Positions 12,486-13,989 of a DNA stretch of 13,989 nucleotides are shown here, one piece after another; the stretch's first letter is position 1, and every line of letters starts with the position of its first letter. Under the pieces are notes generated by a model. The model was given only the letters and a program-made list of their open reading frames with translations. It had not been told where the DNA came from and did no database searches. The translations under genes and the position numbers were made by a program. Source of the stretch: Acetobacteraceae bacterium (GTDB taxonomy: Bacteria; Pseudomonadota; Alphaproteobacteria; Acetobacterales; Acetobacteraceae); the NCBI GenBank assembly GCA_027323595.1, contig DAHWBL010000216.1, positions 1 to 13,989 of the forward strand, read 5' to 3'.

Positions 12486-13935
12486 CGAAATCCGCCGGCA
12501 GCAGGTCGGCGCGGACATGCACGATCGCGGTTTTGTCGGCGTAGAAGCGGCGCCAGTTTGGCAGGCTGTCGAGCATGTCGTTGGCCGGGCTCTGGGTGGC
12601 CAGGATTGTCCAGCCGAAATGATATTGCGCGGCGAGTTTGGCGAAGGCGGCGCGGTTTGGCCGGAGGGCGGCGCGGTCGGCGGTGAGGAAATCATCGCCA
12701 TACATGTCGGCGCGGCCATCGACGAACGGTGGCACGCCCTCGAAGATCAGATAGCCGCCGAAAATATACTGGTTCAGCACCGGGGTGGCGCGGATGGCGG
12801 CGGGCACCGCGGCCAGCGCGGCGACGGGGGTGGCGAGATCCTCGCCGCGCGCCAGCGGATGTTGGAAGCGCACGAAGGTCATCAGCAGCAATAACGGAAG
12901 GCCAACGAACGCCCAGGGCAGCAAGGTCGCGGCGCGGCGGCCGGTGCGGGTGGCGACGGCGCCAAGTTGCTGGGCCAGCGGTTCGGCGAGGACCAGCGTG
13001 CCGACGATGCCGACGAGCAACTGGTGGCGTGCGTGCTGAAGCGCGAGATGCAGCAGGCCGAGCGCGATCAGCAGCCGGATGAGCGGCAGGCGCACCCCGC
13101 GCGACAGACCGATATAGAGCAGCAGCATCAGCACCAGCTCGATCGGCGGCAGGCCCTGGAAATTGGGCGGCTGCCACTCGCTGATGTTGGCCAGCTCCTT
13201 GAGGCGCATCAATTGCAGCGGGAACACCAGACCGGTGACACCGTGCGGGGTGATTGTGGCGAAGACGATGGCGGCGAGGATGAAGATGGCCCAGCGCGCG
13301 GCGGCGGTGCGCCAGGTCGGACCGGCGGCGATCGCGGCCTCAAGCGCGAGCGGAGCGGCGAGCGCGATGCCGAAGATGAAGCTGCCGTGCAGATTAGCCC
13401 AAAGAGGCATCAGCGCCAGCAGCCAGGGACTCGGGGCGTGTCCGCGCGCGCGCGCGACCAGCAGGCCGGCGGTCCAGAGTTCGAGCACCGGCAGGGCGAG
13501 GATATGCGGACGGGCGAGCAGACTTGGGCCGATGCAGGCGGCGGCGAGCAGGGTGAGCAGGATGGTGCCGGGCTGATTCATCCACCTTCCGAGATGATGC
13601 GCGAGCAGACCGAGGGTGAGCGCGAGGGTGGTGGCGAACAGCATGACGATGCCGTTCCAGCCGGCGAGGCGCCAGGCCAGCGCCATGAGGATTTCGGACA
13701 GCCATTCATGCGCGACCCAGGGGTGGCCGGCAAAGCTGTAGGAAAACACGTCGTTCGCGGGAACCTGCCGATGATCCAGCATCCAGCCGCCGACGGTGAT
13801 GTGCCAATAGGTGTCGCCGTCATGGAACAGCGTGGTGGGATCCAGGATGATGGCGTAGCCGGCGAGGGCGGCGAGCAGTGGCACGAGCGCGCCGGAGGCG
13901 GCGGCGTTTTTGCAAAGTGCGGTCAGGGTGCGCAT
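12463..13935 (-). CDS. Polytopic membrane protein, GT-C glycosyltransferase-like
   Basis: A 490-residue inner-membrane protein with roughly ten or more hydrophobic segments. Near the N-terminus, after the first segment, comes LFHDGDTYWHITVGGWML (36-53): an acidic DxD-type loop (D39, D41) placed as in GT-C glycosyltransferases, which move sugars from lipid-linked donors. It continues SYSFAGHPWVAHEWLSEILM, a pattern I associate with uncharacterised PMT/ArnT-like proteins. A soluble C-terminal domain has LNQYIFGGYLIFEGVPPFVDGRADMYGDDF; the GGYL...DGRxDxYG pattern occurs in unannotated bacterial membrane proteins. No donor or acceptor can be named. It overlaps the transglycosylase gene tail to tail by 23 bp. 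No clear Shine-Dalgarno precedes ATG 13935. Membrane nature is firm, GT-C membership moderate. Confidence 0.75.
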   Translation of the reverse strand: MRTLTALCKNAAASGALVPLLAALAGYAIILDPTTLFHDGDTYWHITVGGWMLDHRQVPANDVFSYSFAGHPWVAHEWLSEILMALAWRLAGWNGIVMLFATTLALTLGLLAHHLGRWMNQPGTILLTLLAAACIGPSLLARPHILALPVLELWTAGLLVARARGHAPSPWLLALMPLWANLHGSFIFGIALAAPLALEAAIAAGPTWRTAAARWAIFILAAIVFATITPHGVTGLVFPLQLMRLKELANISEWQPPNFQGLPPIELVLMLLLYIGLSRGVRLPLIRLLIALGLLHLALQHARHQLLVGIVGTLVLAEPLAQQLGAVATRTGRRAATLLPWAFVGLPLLLLMTFVRFQHPLARGEDLATPVAALAAVPAAIRATPVLNQYIFGGYLIFEGVPPFVDGRADMYGDDFLTADRAALRPNRAAFAKLAAQYHFGWTILATQSPANDMLDSLPNWRRFYADKTAIVHVRADLLPADFVTVPAPP

Positions 13936-13989
13936 GCGGCGAGGTTACATGGTTCGTCGCGCGCGGCAAATTGATGCGGATTGGCGCGA

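Overview
The window is GC-rich (roughly 70% by eye) and densely packed. It carries a CcrM-type DNA methyltransferase and a CtrA-family regulator, both hallmarks of Alphaproteobacteria. Composition and gene style suggest a Rhodospirillales/Acetobacteraceae-like organism; this placement is inferred, not tested.

Layout. Positions 1-1827 hold the 3' end of rnhB (RNase HII), a convergent small exported Gly/His/Trp-rich protein, and ccrM, whose leader has a 14-bp direct repeat and two GANTC sites. Positions 1837-8829 look like one metabolic block. A UbiD-family decarboxylase gene (minus strand) diverges from a tightly coupled plus-strand operon: a periplasmic binding protein, two LivH/LivM permeases, two LivG/LivF ATPases and a pirin-type cupin. 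The likely theme is uptake of an aromatic or other carboxylate by the ABC transporter, with decarboxylation by the UbiD-like enzyme; the substrate is not readable from sequence. Positions 8857-9259 hold tRNA-Asn(GTT) on the minus strand with a good sigma70 promoter, tRNA-Leu(CAA) on the plus strand with a perfect palindrome overlapping its CCA end, and a long inverted repeat. Positions 9270-10442 (minus) encode an HI0933-family flavoprotein.

The most unusual part is 10504-12485. A G-run motif is followed by an AT-rich stretch (about 44% GC over 10561-10920) containing seven GANTC sites, three of them inside a TTGANTCA(A/G) motif, and a possible small Cys-rich ORF. This leads into a CtrA paralogue whose receiver has lost the acidic pair, the Ser/Thr and the Lys of the phosphorylation site but keeps the Asp and the DNA-binding domain. 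A lytic transglycosylase gene follows, probably overlapping it. With ccrM about 9 kb away, the cluster suggests a methylation-sensed promoter driving a phosphorylation-independent CtrA-like regulator. That is the best candidate for something undescribed.

Positions 12463-13935 (minus) encode a polytopic membrane protein with GT-C glycosyltransferase-like features, overlapping the transglycosylase gene tail to tail. No CRISPR array, transposase or integrase was seen.
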